A stretch of 64,000 nt of DNA from Anaerovibrio slackiae (GTDB lineage: Bacteria; Bacillota; Negativicutes; Selenomonadales; Selenomonadaceae), in NCBI RefSeq assembly GCF_009695585.1, contig NZ_VUNR01000007.1, forward strand, positions 1 through 64,000. Reading direction: 5' to 3'. The notes beneath the pieces are model-generated. The model made no database searches, was not told where the DNA came from, and saw only the letters and a list, made by a program, of their open reading frames with translations. A program made the position numbers and the translations under genes. Each line of letters begins with the position of its first letter. Position 1 is the first letter of the stretch. Shown here one piece after another: positions 7,833 through 17,231 of the stretch.

Positions 7833-8042
7833 ATGGCCAATATGAAAATTGCTAACATCAAGTCCACGAGAATATGCGCATTTTGCAGGAACTGGTATGA
7901 CCCGGCAAATGCCGCCATAGTGCCTAAGGCTCCTCAGGCTGGCTTTTTTGAGTATAACCACAACGCAAGAAATAAATGCATGCTGACAGGCTTGGATCAG
8001 CTGTCCTGGGCATCCTGCGGCAAGTTTTCGTGCAAGTTTTAG
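7833..8042 (+). CDS. 69-aa Cys-rich hypothetical protein
   Basis: The frame with MANMKIANIKSTRIC as start carries CAFCRNWYDP, then KCMLTGLDQLSWASCGKFSC. The pattern C-x2-C...C...C...C resembles a family of small Cys-rich proteins of anaerobic Firmicutes (general recollection, not a search). The start is placed at ATG 7833, with GGTGGAGG about 11 nt upstream. The open frame continues upstream without homology. A terminator follows at 8061. The function is unknown. Confidence 0.55.
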   Translation: MANMKIANIKSTRICAFCRNWYDPANAAIVPKAPQAGFFEYNHNARNKCMLTGLDQLSWASCGKFSCKF

Positions 8043-8060
8043 TTGTGCAGAAGATGATGA

Positions 8061-8104
8061 AGCCCTATCAGTCTTTGTGTGAATACAAGCTGGTGGGGCT
8101 TTTC
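8061..8104 (+). terminator. Rho-independent terminator
   Basis: The arms 8061-8071 and 8090-8100 pair (AGCCC with GGGCT, wobble pairs inside) and are followed by TTTT. It ends the two mini-protein genes. Confidence 0.65.
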
Positions 8105-8266
8105 CGCAATGGGATGCTTGGAAGCGGAGAGTGAAAACGGCAGAAAGAGAAAAATCGCAGGGAAACTTTAGGCTTGGCAGGATTTTTTGCTTCCGTATAG
8201 AATATAACCTTTAGGGAAAGTGTTGCAGACAACTGCTTGTAGTGAAGTGTCGGGGAGGAAGAATAT

Positions 8267-8599
8267 TTGGATAATTTTGCAGAAAAAAATGCCAAGGACG
8301 GGTTAAGTGAGCTGGAAAGTACGGTGGCATCTGCCAGGCAGATTCACTGTGATGTGGAGGGACTCCATGAGGTCATGGGGGAATATCTGGGCCTGCTCAA
8401 AAATACTAAAAGACTGTTTTTCCTGAACCTGCTGGTAGGCATGGTGCGGGGGCTGGGCATGGCTATTGGAGCTACCATTGTTTTCGGTATCATCATCAAT
8501 GTTGCTGTGCAGGTGGTGGATTTGAATTTGCCTTTCATCAGTGAATGGCTGGCAAAATTCATGCTGATGGTAGAGGAGAATCGTCACAATGTCCAGTAA
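8267..8599 (+). CDS. DUF5665-like small membrane protein, copy 1
   Basis: 110 aa from a TTG start; GGGGAGGAA ends 6 nt upstream. The N-terminal half is charged and helical. The second half has one long hydrophobic segment preceded by the recognisable LLVGMVRGLGMAIGATIVFG, as in DUF5665 proteins of Firmicutes. A second short hydrophobic stretch follows. The role is unknown. Its last 11 bases overlap the next gene, a diverged relative, so the two are likely co-translated and may form a complex. Confidence 0.7.
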   Translation: MDNFAEKNAKDGLSELESTVASARQIHCDVEGLHEVMGEYLGLLKNTKRLFFLNLLVGMVRGLGMAIGATIVFGIIINVAVQVVDLNLPFISEWLAKFMLMVEENRHNVQ

Positions 8600-8915
8600 G
8601 ATTCTAAAACAAAACATGAAAAGCACTGGACCTGCCACGGAAATGCTCATACCCAACATGGCTGGTATCACTGTGGGAGAGATGGACAGGCTGAAGCTGA
8701 ATACCGGCTGGCTGAACAATATCCTGGGGGAGCATCTGCTGCTGGTGCAGAGACTGCGCTGGCTGCTCCTGGCGGAGTTCTGCCTAGGTCTCAGCAAGGG
8801 GATAACGATATCCGTAGGTGTGACAATTCTTATGAGATTTCTTGTGTACTGGGTGCAGGATAATGTAAAATTTCTAAGCAGCACGGTTGCTGCGTTGCTG
8901 AATTATGTCAGATGA
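8589..8915 (+). CDS. DUF5665-like small membrane protein, copy 2
   Basis: 108 aa, starting inside the end of the previous gene, with GAGGAG as ribosome site. It has the same layout: a charged N-terminus, then RLRWLLLAEFCLGLSKGITISVGVTILMRF as membrane region, matching the LLxG-x-xRGxxxxIGxTI pattern of copy 1. This suggests tandem duplication and divergence. The function is unknown. The tRNA operon promoter lies 33 bp after its stop. Confidence 0.65.
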   Translation: MSSKILKQNMKSTGPATEMLIPNMAGITVGEMDRLKLNTGWLNNILGEHLLLVQRLRWLLLAEFCLGLSKGITISVGVTILMRFLVYWVQDNVKFLSSTVAALLNYVR

Positions 8916-8947
8916 AGGCTGGATTTAAAAATTTTTTCAAAAAGTGC

Positions 8948-8976
8948 TTGACTTGTGTCTGCAAATCTGATAAAGT
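8948..8976 (+). promoter_or_regulatory. promoter of the tRNA cluster
   Basis: TTGACT (8948-8953), 17-bp spacer and TAAAGT (8971-8976) lie about 50 bp before the first tRNA. Confidence 0.6.
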
Positions 8977-9028
8977 ATATACCTGTCAGCGGGTTGCACG
9001 GAAGTGTAGCAGGGCTGGCAGATGATGT

Positions 9029-9113
9029 GGGTAGGTGCCCGAGTGGTTAAAGGGAACGGACTGTAAATCCGTCGCCGTAGGCTACGATGGTTCGAATCCA
9101 TCCCTGCCCACCA
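9029..9113 (+). tRNA. tRNA-Tyr (GTA)
   Basis: 85 nt with a long variable arm (class II), anticodon loop CTGTAAA with anticodon GTA, T-arm GGTTCGAATCC, a paired acceptor stem and an encoded CCA. Confidence 0.95.
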
Positions 9114-9121
9114 TTTAATAT

Positions 9122-9197
<76 letters not shown>

Positions 9198-9210
9198 ATT
9201 TGCTTCAAGT

Positions 9211-9286
<76 letters not shown>

Positions 9287-9292
9287 TTATAT

Positions 9293-9369
9293 GGCTGCGT
9301 AGCTCAGCTGGCTAGAGCATTCGGTTCATACCCGGAGTGTCAGGAGTTCAAGTCTCTTCGCAGCCACCA
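9293..9369 (+). tRNA. elongator tRNA-Met (CAT)
   Basis: 77 nt with loop TTCATAC (anticodon CAT), a fully paired acceptor GGCTGCG/CGCAGCC and encoded CCA. The body matches elongator Met rather than the lysidine Ile tRNA. It lies only 6 bp from tRNA-Thr. Confidence 0.9.
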
Positions 9370-9381
9370 TCTTTGTAATTT

Positions 9382-9408
9382 AACCCCTTGATTATGAGGG
9401 GTTTTATT
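9382..9408 (+). terminator. terminator of the tRNA operon
   Basis: AACCCCT (9382-9388) pairs with AGGGGTT (9397-9403), followed by TTTATTAT. Confidence 0.75.
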
Positions 9409-9499
9409 ATGTCGATAAATAAAAATCAGGATTGTAGTTATGTAATTATCTAGTAATTTAGGAAATTAGTTATTTGGTAATTATTTACACACTGAATTA

Positions 9500-9528
9500 T
9501 TGACATGTTTATTTATTTGTGATAAATT
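9500..9528 (+). promoter_or_regulatory. promoter of rpmG-secE-nusG-rplKA
   Basis: TTGACA (9500-9505), 17-bp spacer and TAAATT (9523-9528) lie about 50 bp before rpmG. Confidence 0.65.
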
Positions 9529-9582
9529 ATATCAGTGACATTTTGTGATGTCCAAATATCTAATCAGTAAGGAGTGCATAAA

Positions 9583-9732
9583 ATGCGCAATGCAGTTACG
9601 TTGGCCTGCACCGAGTGCAAGAGTCGCAACTATCAGACCAACAAGAACAAGAAGAACGATCCTGATAGAATCGAATTCAACAAGTATTGCAAGTTCTGCA
9701 AGAAGCACACTCTGCATAAGGAGACTAAGTAA
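9583..9732 (+). CDS. rpmG: 50S ribosomal protein L33
   Basis: 49 aa, full length for L33, of the zinc-binding type with two CxxC pairs (CTECKSRNY and CKFCKKHT). AAGGAG lies 8 nt before the ATG. It is the first gene of the translation/transcription cluster, as in other Firmicutes, and sits on the large subunit near the E site. The Cys-containing form is usually the zinc-replete version. Confidence 0.95.
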   Translation: MRNAVTLACTECKSRNYQTNKNKKNDPDRIEFNKYCKFCKKHTLHKETK

Positions 9733-9783
9733 TTAGTTTCGTAGTTTGTGGCGGGTTTGCAGTATAAGACAGGATGTGAAGCA

Positions 9784-10008
9784 ATGGCGGAAACAAAAAC
9801 GTCAGGAGCTCAGCCGAAGTCTTCAGGCTTTAACCCTGTGCAGTTTTTGCGTGAAGTCTCTGCTGAGATGAAGAAGGTGTCCTGGTCCACCAGGCAGGAG
9901 CTGGCAAAGTACACGGTAGTGGTCAGCATTACGGTTGTGATTGTCTGTGCCCTGATCTGGATTTGTGACGGCTTCTTCACAAGATTGTTTAATCTCATTG
10001 TAAGGTAA
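9784..10008 (+). CDS. secE: preprotein translocase subunit SecE
   Basis: 74 aa. It has the FLREVSAEMKKVSWSTRQEL motif followed by one transmembrane helix (about residues 42-64), as in short single-span Gram-positive-type SecE. SecE holds the SecY channel together. The ATG at 9784 is used because an upstream GTG (9748) lacks a ribosome site and adds residues unrelated to SecE. Confidence 0.93.
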   Translation: MAETKTSGAQPKSSGFNPVQFLREVSAEMKKVSWSTRQELAKYTVVVSITVVIVCALIWICDGFFTRLFNLIVR

Positions 10009-10029
10009 GGACTGGAGGGTGCGTCTGGG

Positions 10030-10575
10030 ATGTCAGAAAACGAATCAGCTAGACATTGGTATGTGGTTCATACCTATTCCGGTTACGAAAACAAGGTAAA
10101 AGCCAATCTTGAGCAAAAGGTACAGTCCATGGGACTGGAAAATGAGATTTTCGAGGTCATTATCCCTGTAAAGGATGAGATTGAGAAAAAAGATGGCGTT
10201 GAGAAAGTAACCCAGAGGAAGATTTTCCCAGGCTATGTTCTGGTGAATATGATTGTCAATGAAAAGACCTGGTACGATGTTCGCAATACTGACGGCGTGA
10301 CCGGCTTCGTTGGCTCAGGGACCAAGCCAATTCCTCTGACTGAAGATGAGGTAGACAACATTCTGAAGGAAATGGGCATTGAGAAAGCCAAGGTTAAGCT
10401 TGACATTGATGTTGAGGTTGGCGAGACAGTGAAAATCTGCTCCGGCCCATTTGAAAATTTCGCAGCAAAAGTTATCTCTATCAACGAGGAGAAGGGCAAA
10501 ATCAAGGCTCTTGTGGATATGTTTGGTAGGGAGACTAATGTTGAACTTGACTTCGATCAAGTTGAAAAAGATTAA
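10030..10575 (+). CDS. nusG: transcription termination/antitermination factor NusG
   Basis: 181 aa. The NGN domain opens with RHWYVVHTYSGYENKVKANLE; IFPGYVLVNM lies in its centre. The KOW domain is at the C-terminus (GETVKICSGPFENFAAKV). It binds RNA polymerase and links it to Rho or the ribosome. It lies 21 bp after secE and 25 bp before rplK, the universal order. Confidence 0.96.
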   Translation: MSENESARHWYVVHTYSGYENKVKANLEQKVQSMGLENEIFEVIIPVKDEIEKKDGVEKVTQRKIFPGYVLVNMIVNEKTWYDVRNTDGVTGFVGSGTKPIPLTEDEVDNILKEMGIEKAKVKLDIDVEVGETVKICSGPFENFAAKVISINEEKGKIKALVDMFGRETNVELDFDQVEKD

Positions 10576-10600
10576 TCCCATTTAAGGAGGTGGATTTAAG

Positions 10601-11026
10601 ATGGCAAAGAAAGTCGCTAAGATGGTAAAATTACAGGTTCAGGCTGGCAAAGCTACTCCAGCTCCTCCAGTAGGTCCTGCACTTGGTCAGGCTGGTGTAA
10701 ACATCATGGCATTTGTTAAGGAGTTCAATGAGAGGACTGCTAAGCAGGTTGGCCTGATTATTCCAGTAGAAATCACTGTATTTGAGGATAGGTCCTTTAC
10801 CTTTATCACCAAGACTCCTCCAGCTGCTGTACTTCTGAAGAAGGCTGCAGGCATTGAGAAGGCTTCCGGTGAGCCTAACAAGAACAAGGTTGCTAAGCTG
10901 CCACGTGCCAAGGCACAGGAGATTGCAGAGAGCAAGATGCAGGATTTGAATGCTGCAAGTGTTGAGGCTGCTACCCGCATGATTGAGGGTACTGCTCGCA
11001 GCATGGGTATCGTAATCACTGACTAA
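10601..11026 (+). CDS. rplK: 50S ribosomal protein L11
   Basis: 141 aa. The N-terminal domain has the Pro-rich [20 protein letters not shown]; the C-terminal RNA-binding domain ends in [11 protein letters not shown]. It forms the GTPase-associated centre with 23S rRNA and the L10-L12 stalk. AAGGAGG precedes the ATG. It is followed at 76 bp by rplA. Confidence 0.97.
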   Translation: MAKKVAKMVKLQVQAGKATPAPPVGPALGQAGVNIMAFVKEFNERTAKQVGLIIPVEITVFEDRSFTFITKTPPAAVLLKKAAGIEKASGEPNKNKVAKLPRAKAQEIAESKMQDLNAASVEAATRMIEGTARSMGIVITD

Positions 11027-11102
11027 TTTTTAGTTTTCAGTTTGATTTGCGCATAACCCGTGGGAGGAAATTCCGTTATTACCACGAAGGGAGAAATTTT
11101 TC

Positions 11103-11786
11103 ATGGCAAAAGCAGGCAAGAAGTATCAGGACGCTGTAAAGCTGATTGAGACTGGCAAGGTTTATACTGCTGAGGAGGCTGTGGATCTGGTAAAGAAGAC
11201 TGCAACTGCAAAGTTCGATGAGACTATTGAGCTGCATGTACGTCTGGGCGTTGATCCTAAGTATGCTGACCAGCAGGTTCGCGGTGCGATGGTGCTGCCG
11301 CATGGTACTGGTAAGTCCAAGCGCGTATTGGTATTCGCCAAGGGCGCAAAGGTAGAGGAGGCAGAGGCTGCTGGTGCAGACTTCGTTGGCTCCGATGAAA
11401 TCGTAGCAAAGATTCAGGGCGGCTGGACCGATTTTGATGTAGCTGTTGCTACCCCTGATATGATGGGTACCGTAGGTCGTATTGGTAAGATCCTCGGTCC
11501 TCGTGGCTTGATGCCAAACCCTAAGCTGGGTACTGTTACTATGGACCTGGCAAAGGCTATCAGTGAGATTAAGGCTGGTAAGGTTGAGTACCGTACTGAT
11601 AAGGCTGGTAACATCCATTGCCCTATCGGCAAGGCTTCCTTCGACAACGAGAAGCTGGTTGCTAACTTTAACGCACTGATGGATACTTTAATTCGAGTAA
11701 AACCGGCTGCTGCAAAAGGTCAGTATATCCGCTCCGTAACTGTCAGCGCAACTATGGGCCCTGGCGTTCCGGTAGCACATGCATAA
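11103..11786 (+). CDS. rplA: 50S ribosomal protein L1
   Basis: 227 aa, full length. It has [10 protein letters not shown] and the [12 protein letters not shown] motif typical of L1, which builds the mobile L1 stalk. In many bacteria L1 also represses its own L11-L1 mRNA; the 76-bp spacer ahead of it may hold that site. GAAGGGAG is the ribosome site. Confidence 0.97.
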   Translation: MAKAGKKYQDAVKLIETGKVYTAEEAVDLVKKTATAKFDETIELHVRLGVDPKYADQQVRGAMVLPHGTGKSKRVLVFAKGAKVEEAEAAGADFVGSDEIVAKIQGGWTDFDVAVATPDMMGTVGRIGKILGPRGLMPNPKLGTVTMDLAKAISEIKAGKVEYRTDKAGNIHCPIGKASFDNEKLVANFNALMDTLIRVKPAAAKGQYIRSVTVSATMGPGVPVAHA

Positions 11787-11815
11787 TTAATTGTGCGTTT
11801 TCTGTGTGATATTAT

Positions 11816-11844
11816 TTGACATTTTGCGGGCTGTATAATAAAAT
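11816..11844 (+). promoter_or_regulatory. promoter of the rplJ-rplL operon
   Basis: TTGACA (11816-11821), 17-bp spacer and TAAAAT (11839-11844) place a start site just ahead of the L10 leader, so rplJL has its own promoter in addition to read-through from rplA. Confidence 0.6.
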
Positions 11845-11849
11845 AGTCT

Positions 11850-11990
11850 ATGGCTGTAGACAGCAGGTAGGGGCGCAAGGCATGTGCTTTGCAGCACCGT
11901 TAATGGAAACGCCTGCCGAGGCCGGATGGTTCAAGCATGAAATACTGCGGCCTCCGGTAAATCAGCCGGAGGCCGTTTTTGCTCGTATAA
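11850..11990 (+). ncRNA. ribosomal protein L10 leader RNA
   Basis: The region between rplA and rplJ has the layout of the Firmicutes L10 leader: a stem with the GGGGCGCAAGGC...GCAGCACC segment, the CGCCTGCCGAGGCC segment, and a final hairpin (11948-11957 with 11966-11975, core GGCCTCCGG) followed by TTTTT. In this family, L10(L12)4 binds the kink-turn part of the leader and favours the terminator, giving feedback control of rplJL. The call rests on position and structure. Confidence 0.8.
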
Positions 11991-12012
11991 TTTCGAGAGG
12001 AGGTGTAATTTC

Positions 12013-12561
12013 ATGGCTGTTACTGAAAAGAAAAAGGCGATTGTCGCTGAATTGAAGGACAAACTCACTGGCTGCAAGGGCGCTGTATTGGTTTCCTACA
12101 AGGGACTGACCGTTGCTCAGGACACTGAGCTGCGTGTGGAGCTCCGCAAGGCTGGTGTAAACTACCATGTAGTTAAGAATACAATGACTCGCATTGCTGC
12201 TACTGAGGCTGGCATGGAGGAGCTGGTTGCTCATTTGGAGGGTACCACTGCTCTGGCTGTATCCGCTGAGGATGCTGTAGCTCCTGCAAAGGTTATCAGC
12301 GAGTTCATCAAGAAGAACAACCTGGCTGAGCAGGGTATCCTGACTGTCAAGGCTGGTATCGTAGAGGGCAAGGTCGTAGGTGCCGACGAGGTAAAGGCTA
12401 TTGCTTCCCTGCCATCCCGCGAGGTTCTTATTGGCAAGCTGCTGGGCAGCATTCAGGCTCCATTGTCCAACACCGTTGGCGTTATGGGCTCTATGGTTCG
12501 CAGCATCGTTACTGTGCTTGATGCTATTCGCAAGCAGAAGGAGGAGCAGGCATCTGCCTAA
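12013..12561 (+). CDS. rplJ: 50S ribosomal protein L10
   Basis: 182 aa. The RNA-binding N-terminal domain has VLVSYKGLTVAQDTELR and YHVVKNTMTRIA; the C-terminal helix binds L7/L12 dimers. The ATG follows GAGAGGAGG. Its leader is the L10 autoregulatory RNA. Confidence 0.96.
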   Translation: MAVTEKKKAIVAELKDKLTGCKGAVLVSYKGLTVAQDTELRVELRKAGVNYHVVKNTMTRIAATEAGMEELVAHLEGTTALAVSAEDAVAPAKVISEFIKKNNLAEQGILTVKAGIVEGKVVGADEVKAIASLPSREVLIGKLLGSIQAPLSNTVGVMGSMVRSIVTVLDAIRKQKEEQASA

Positions 12562-12621
12562 GCCCTTAGCTGCTTAAAATATTTTTGAAGATTAGATTTT
12601 GATTATACGGAGGAATTTAAA

Positions 12622-12990
12622 ATGACTAACGAAGAGATCTTAGAGGCAATTGGCAATTTGACTGTACTGGAGCTGTCCGAGCTCGTAAAGGCTGCTGAGG
12701 AGAAGTTCGGCGTATCCGCTGCTGCTCCTGTAGCTGTAGCTGCTGCTGCACCTGCTGAGGGCGCTGCTGCTGCTGAGAAGTCCGAGTTTGATGTAATCCT
12801 GAAGGATGCTGGCGCAAGCAAGATCAACGTAATCAAGGCTGTTCGCGAGGCTACCGGTCTCGGCCTGAAGGAGGCTAAGGCTCTGGTTGATGGCGCTCCT
12901 GCTGCTGTAAAGGAAGGCGTTGCTAAGGCTGAGGCTGAGGACCTGAAGGGCAAGCTGGAGGCTGCTGGCGCAACTGTAGAGCTGAAGTAA
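12622..12990 (+). CDS. rplL: 50S ribosomal protein L7/L12
   Basis: 122 aa. The dimerisation domain ([18 protein letters not shown]) is followed by an Ala-rich hinge (about residues 36-52) and the factor-binding C-terminal domain ([20 protein letters not shown]). Codon use is strongly biased, as expected of a highly expressed gene. A terminator follows at 13030. Confidence 0.97.
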   Translation: MTNEEILEAIGNLTVLELSELVKAAEEKFGVSAAAPVAVAAAAPAEGAAAAEKSEFDVILKDAGASKINVIKAVREATGLGLKEAKALVDGAPAAVKEGVAKAEAEDLKGKLEAAGATVELK

Positions 12991-13029
12991 TTTTTGCTTC
13001 AAGCCTGATATTTCCTGAGGAAATTTTGA

Positions 13030-13056
13030 GACCACTCCTTGTTGGGGTGGTCTTTT
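13030..13056 (+). terminator. terminator after rplL
   Basis: GACCACTCC (13030-13038) pairs with GGGGTGGTC (13044-13052), followed by TTTT. The rpoBC promoter starts just after. Confidence 0.8.
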
Positions 13057-13074
13057 ATTTTGCATAAAAAATTA

Positions 13075-13104
13075 TTGACAAGTTTAGATATTAAATGATA
13101 AAAT
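13075..13104 (+). promoter_or_regulatory. promoter of rpoBC
   Basis: TTGACA (13075-13080), 18-bp spacer and TAAAAT (13099-13104) leave a leader of about 210 nt before rpoB. The leader holds GC-rich segments at 13140-13220 that could fold, but I cannot assign a known motif. Confidence 0.6.
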
Positions 13105-13322
13105 AAATAGCTACTAAAGATAAAATAATTCGTGCATCGTCAAATGGAGTCATCAGAAGGAAAGGCGGGTCCTTAATCTTCTGGCAGTGCGCCGTGTGGT
13201 TTTAGCCCATGAAGGGGTGTTGTGATTCCGTTCTGTTTTAATGTGCGGATTTTTGCTATTTTTCAGTTGTTTTAGTTGTTGCAGTTGTTTTCAGTATTTT
13301 TTGCTAAGGAGTGAAGAACTTA

Positions 13323-16300
13323 ATGTTTCATCCTGTGCCCGTGGGCAAAAGAACCAGGTATAGCTATGCAAAGATTAAAGAAGTCATGGAAATGCCACAC
13401 TTGCTGGATATTCAGAGAAAGTCCTACGAGTGGTTTATCGGTGACTGGGAAAATAACACCAAGGGCGAGGGCCTGATGGAGATTTTCCAGGATATTTCGC
13501 CAATCTCAGATTTTCAGGGCAAGGTGAGCCTGTCCCTGCTGGATTATGAGCTGGGTGAGCCGAAATACAGCCTGGATGAGAGCAAGGAGCGGGATGCTAC
13601 TTATGCAGCACCGCTGCGGGTAAAGGTTCGTCTCCTGGACAGGACTACCGGTATTTTCCAGGATTCCGAGGTATTCATGGGTGATTTCCCTCTGATGACT
13701 GCCTCCGGCACCTTTATTATCAATGGTGCAGAGCGTGTTATCGTCAGCCAGCTGGTGCGTTCTCCTGGTGCATATTATGGTGTTACCCGTGACCAGTCAG
13801 GTAAGCACCTGTTCAACTCCACTGTTATCCCGAACCGTGGTGCCTGGATTGAGCTGGAAACTGATGCCAACGATGTTATTTCTGTCCGTATCGACCGTAC
13901 CAGAAAGCTGCCTGTAACTGTGTTCCTTCGTGCCCTGAACTACATCAATGAGCAGGAGAAGCTGCGTCAGGCAGAGCTGGCTACTGACGGTGTATCCACC
14001 ATGCAGGGGCGCAATGATGACCATCTCCGCGTAGGCCTGACCAATCTGGTCTTTGGCAGCAGCGAGGAGATCATGGCGCTGTTTGACAACGATGATGCCA
14101 TCCGTGCTACCCTGGAGCGTGACAATACGACCACTGGTGCAGAGGCATTGGAGGAGATTTATCGCCGTATCCGTCCGGGTGAGCCGTTTAACGTGGATAA
14201 TGCCCATCAGATGCTCCGCAGCCTGTTCTTTGATGCCAAGCGTTATGATTTGGCAACGGTAGGCCGCTACAAGCTCACCAAGAAGCTGGGCTGGAAGCGC
14301 CGCATTCAGGGGCAGATTCTGGCAGAGCCGCTGACTGACAAGGAAACCGGTGAGATCATTGTGCCGGCTGATGTACTGCTGGATGCTGATATGCTGGAGA
14401 ACATCACTGTTGAGCAGGAACAGGCTATTTTTGGCGAGGGAAATGCCATCGTCATTAATGTAAAGCGCAACGATGAGGGCGAAACCCTGCAGATGATCTG
14501 CTCTCCTACCTTGGAGTATCGTCAGCGTACTATTTCTATCAATGATATTCTGGCTTCTATCAGCTATATGCTGAACATGATGCATGGCATTGGCCGCAAG
14601 GATGATATTGACCACCTGGGCAACCGCCGCGTGCGTTCCGTGGGCGAGCTGCTGCAGAACCAGTTCCGTATCGGTCTTTCCCGTATGGAGCGCGTGGTGA
14701 AGGAGCGCATGTCCATGCAGGAGGATGTGAGCAATCCATCCAACCTGATTAATATCCGTCCTGTTGTGGCAGCTATCAAGGAGTTCTTTGGTTCATCCCA
14801 GCTGTCCCAGTTCATGGACCAGCATAACCCTCTGGCAGAGCTGACCCACAAGCGCCGTCTGTCTGCCCTGGGTCCTGGCGGTCTCTCCCGTGAGCGTGCA
14901 GGCTTCGAGGTGCGTGACGTACATAACTCCCATTACGGCCGCATGTGCCCGATTGAGACCCCGGAAGGTCCTAACATCGGTTTGATTGGTTCCCTGTCCA
15001 ACTATGCCCGGATTAACCGCTTCGGCTTTATGGAAACTCCGTATCGCCGCGTGGACAAGACCAACATGCGTGTTACTGACGAGGTAAAGTATATTACTGC
15101 TGACGAGGAGGACAGCCTGATTATTGCCCAGGCCAATGAGCCTCTTGATGATAATGACTGGTTTGTAAATGAGCGCGTAGTTGCCCGTATTCACGAGGAA
15201 ACCACTGAGGTTCGCCGTGAAAAGGTAGACTACATGGACGTATCACCAAAGCAGGTGGTATCCATTGCAACAGCCATGATTCCATTCTTGGAAAACGATG
15301 ACGCCAACCGTGCCCTGATGGGTGCCAACATGCAGCGTCAGGCTGTGCCGCTGCTGCGTACTCAGGCACCTCTGGTAGGTACCGGCATGGAGTACAAGGC
15401 TGCCTGTGACTCCGGCGTTATGATTCTGGCCAAGCGTCCTGGCGTGGTAGAGACTGTTACCGCTGACAACATCGTTGTCCGCACTGCTGATGGCAAGCGT
15501 GACGAGTACAAGCTGCAGAAGTTCCTGCGCTCCAACCAGGGAACCTGCATCAACCAGCTTCCTATTGTATTCAAGGGGGACGAGGTTGAGGCAATGCAGC
15601 CGATTGCTGACGGCCCTTCTACCGACCACGGCGAGCTGGCTTTGGGCTACAACATCATCGTAGCCTACATGCCTTGGGAAGGCTACAACTACGAGGATGC
15701 TATCCTGCTGAGCGAGAACCTGATCAAGCGGGATATTTATACCTCTATCCATATTGAGGAGTATGACTGCGAGGCCCGTGATACCAAGCTGGGGCCTGAG
15801 GAGATTACCCGTGACATTCCGAACGTGTCTGATGACAGCCTGAAGGATCTGGATGAGATGGGTATTATCCGCAAGGGTGCCGAGGTGCGTACCGGTGATA
15901 TCCTGGTGGGCAAGGTTACCCCGAAGGGTGAGACCGAGCTGTCTGCCGAGGAGCGCCTCCTGCGTGCCATCTTCGGCGAGAAGGCCCGTGAGGTGCGTGA
16001 TACATCTCTCCGTGTGCCACATGGCGAGGCTGGCCGCATCGTGGATGTAAAGATTTACAGCCGCGAGAACAATGACGAGCTGAACCCTGGCGTAAACCAG
16101 ATGATTCGCGTCTATATCGCCCAGAAGCGTAAGATTTCCGTAGGCGATAAGATGTCCGGCCGTCATGGTAACAAGGGTGTCGTTTCCCGTATCATGCGGG
16201 AGGAGGATATGCCGTTCCTGCCGGATGGCACTCCTGTGGACATTGTGCTGAATCCGTTGGGCGTGCCTTCCCGTATGAACATCGGCCAGATTCTGGAGAC

Positions 16301-17210
16301 TCACCTGGGCATGGCTATCCGCAACCTGGGTACCCAGATCAAGCAGGGAGACCCTACTGTTGAGGCGCGTCTCCGTGCTATTGGCTATGACTTTGACAAG
16401 TATGGCATGCCAAAGCCGGATGTGGCAGGTATTCACATTGCTACCCCGGTATTTGACGGTGCCCGCGAGAATGACGTGTTTGATACTATCCGTGCTTCCG
16501 GCATGGACCCGACAGCCAAGACTGTGCTGTATGATGGCCGTACCGGTGAGCCGTTCAAGAATAAGGTAACTGTAGGCTGCGTATACATGCTGAAGCTGCA
16601 TCATCTGGTTGATGATAAGATTCATGCCCGTTCCGTAGGTCCTTACTCCCTGGTAACCCAGCAGCCGCTGGGTGGTAAAGCCCAGTTCGGCGGCCAGCGT
16701 TTTGGTGAGATGGAGGTATGGGCACTGGAGGCATACGGTGCCGCTTACACCCTGCAGGAAATCCTGACCGTCAAGTCCGATGACGTGGTGGGCCGTGTCA
16801 AGACCTATGAGTCCATCGTCAAGGGTGAGAATATCCCTGAGCCTGGTGTTCCTGAGTCCTTCAAGGTACTCATCAAGGAGCTGCAGTCTATCGGCCTGGA
16901 TATCAAGGTACAGGATGAGAATGCCAACGAAATCATGGTTCAGGATGATGATGACGAGGACATCAATATCAAGGATGTTGTCCGTGATGCGGATATGAAT
17001 GATGTTGATGACAGCGGCAGGGCCGGCGAGCGTGATGACTACGCCAGTGATTATGACGAGGATGCCCAGCCTGACGATGATGATGACAGCTTCGATGGTG
17101 ATATTATTGCCGATATTGGCGGCGATGATTTTGACGAGGATGCTGTCATTGCTGATGACGATGACGACATGGATAGGTTCCTGTCCGATGATGATTATAC
17201 TGAAGAATAA
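13323..17210 (+). CDS. rpoB: DNA-directed RNA polymerase subunit beta
   Basis: 1295 aa. All beta-subunit landmarks are present, including the rifampicin region [20 protein letters not shown], identical at the usual resistance positions to sensitive enzymes, and the [15 protein letters not shown] catalytic loop. ATG 13323 is preferred to GTG 13311, which is inside the AAGGAG ribosome site. The odd feature is a C-terminal tail of about 90 residues (from about nt 16935), nearly half Asp or Glu, beyond the domain end. It lies 21 bp before rpoC. Confidence 0.97.
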   Translation: MFHPVPVGKRTRYSYAKIKEVMEMPHLLDIQRKSYEWFIGDWENNTKGEGLMEIFQDISPISDFQGKVSLSLLDYELGEPKYSLDESKERDATYAAPLRVKVRLLDRTTGIFQDSEVFMGDFPLMTASGTFIINGAERVIVSQLVRSPGAYYGVTRDQSGKHLFNSTVIPNRGAWIELETDANDVISVRIDRTRKLPVTVFLRALNYINEQEKLRQAELATDGVSTMQGRNDDHLRVGLTNLVFGSSEEIMALFDNDDAIRATLERDNTTTGAEALEEIYRRIRPGEPFNVDNAHQMLRSLFFDAKRYDLATVGRYKLTKKLGWKRRIQGQILAEPLTDKETGEIIVPADVLLDADMLENITVEQEQAIFGEGNAIVINVKRNDEGETLQMICSPTLEYRQRTISINDILASISYMLNMMHGIGRKDDIDHLGNRRVRSVGELLQNQFRIGLSRMERVVKERMSMQEDVSNPSNLINIRPVVAAIKEFFGSSQLSQFMDQHNPLAELTHKRRLSALGPGGLSRERAGFEVRDVHNSHYGRMCPIETPEGPNIGLIGSLSNYARINRFGFMETPYRRVDKTNMRVTDEVKYITADEEDSLIIAQANEPLDDNDWFVNERVVARIHEETTEVRREKVDYMDVSPKQVVSIATAMIPFLENDDANRALMGANMQRQAVPLLRTQAPLVGTGMEYKAACDSGVMILAKRPGVVETVTADNIVVRTADGKRDEYKLQKFLRSNQGTCINQLPIVFKGDEVEAMQPIADGPSTDHGELALGYNIIVAYMPWEGYNYEDAILLSENLIKRDIYTSIHIEEYDCEARDTKLGPEEITRDIPNVSDDSLKDLDEMGIIRKGAEVRTGDILVGKVTPKGETELSAEERLLRAIFGEKAREVRDTSLRVPHGEAGRIVDVKIYSRENNDELNPGVNQMIRVYIAQKRKISVGDKMSGRHGNKGVVSRIMREEDMPFLPDGTPVDIVLNPLGVPSRMNIGQILETHLGMAIRNLGTQIKQGDPTVEARLRAIGYDFDKYGMPKPDVAGIHIATPVFDGARENDVFDTIRASGMDPTAKTVLYDGRTGEPFKNKVTVGCVYMLKLHHLVDDKIHARSVGPYSLVTQQPLGGKAQFGGQRFGEMEVWALEAYGAAYTLQEILTVKSDDVVGRVKTYESIVKGENIPEPGVPESFKVLIKELQSIGLDIKVQDENANEIMVQDDDDEDINIKDVVRDADMNDVDDSGRAGERDDYASDYDEDAQPDDDDDSFDGDIIADIGGDDFDEDAVIADDDDDMDRFLSDDDYTEE

Positions 17211-17231
17211 TGGAAGGGAAGTGACTCCTCC

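Noticed and set aside
7656-8042. 128-codon frame covering the Cys-rich mini-protein
   Set aside because: Its first half overlaps the zinc-ribbon gene and a repeated AATGTT-like spacer; the ribosome site and Cys motifs support a start at 7833.
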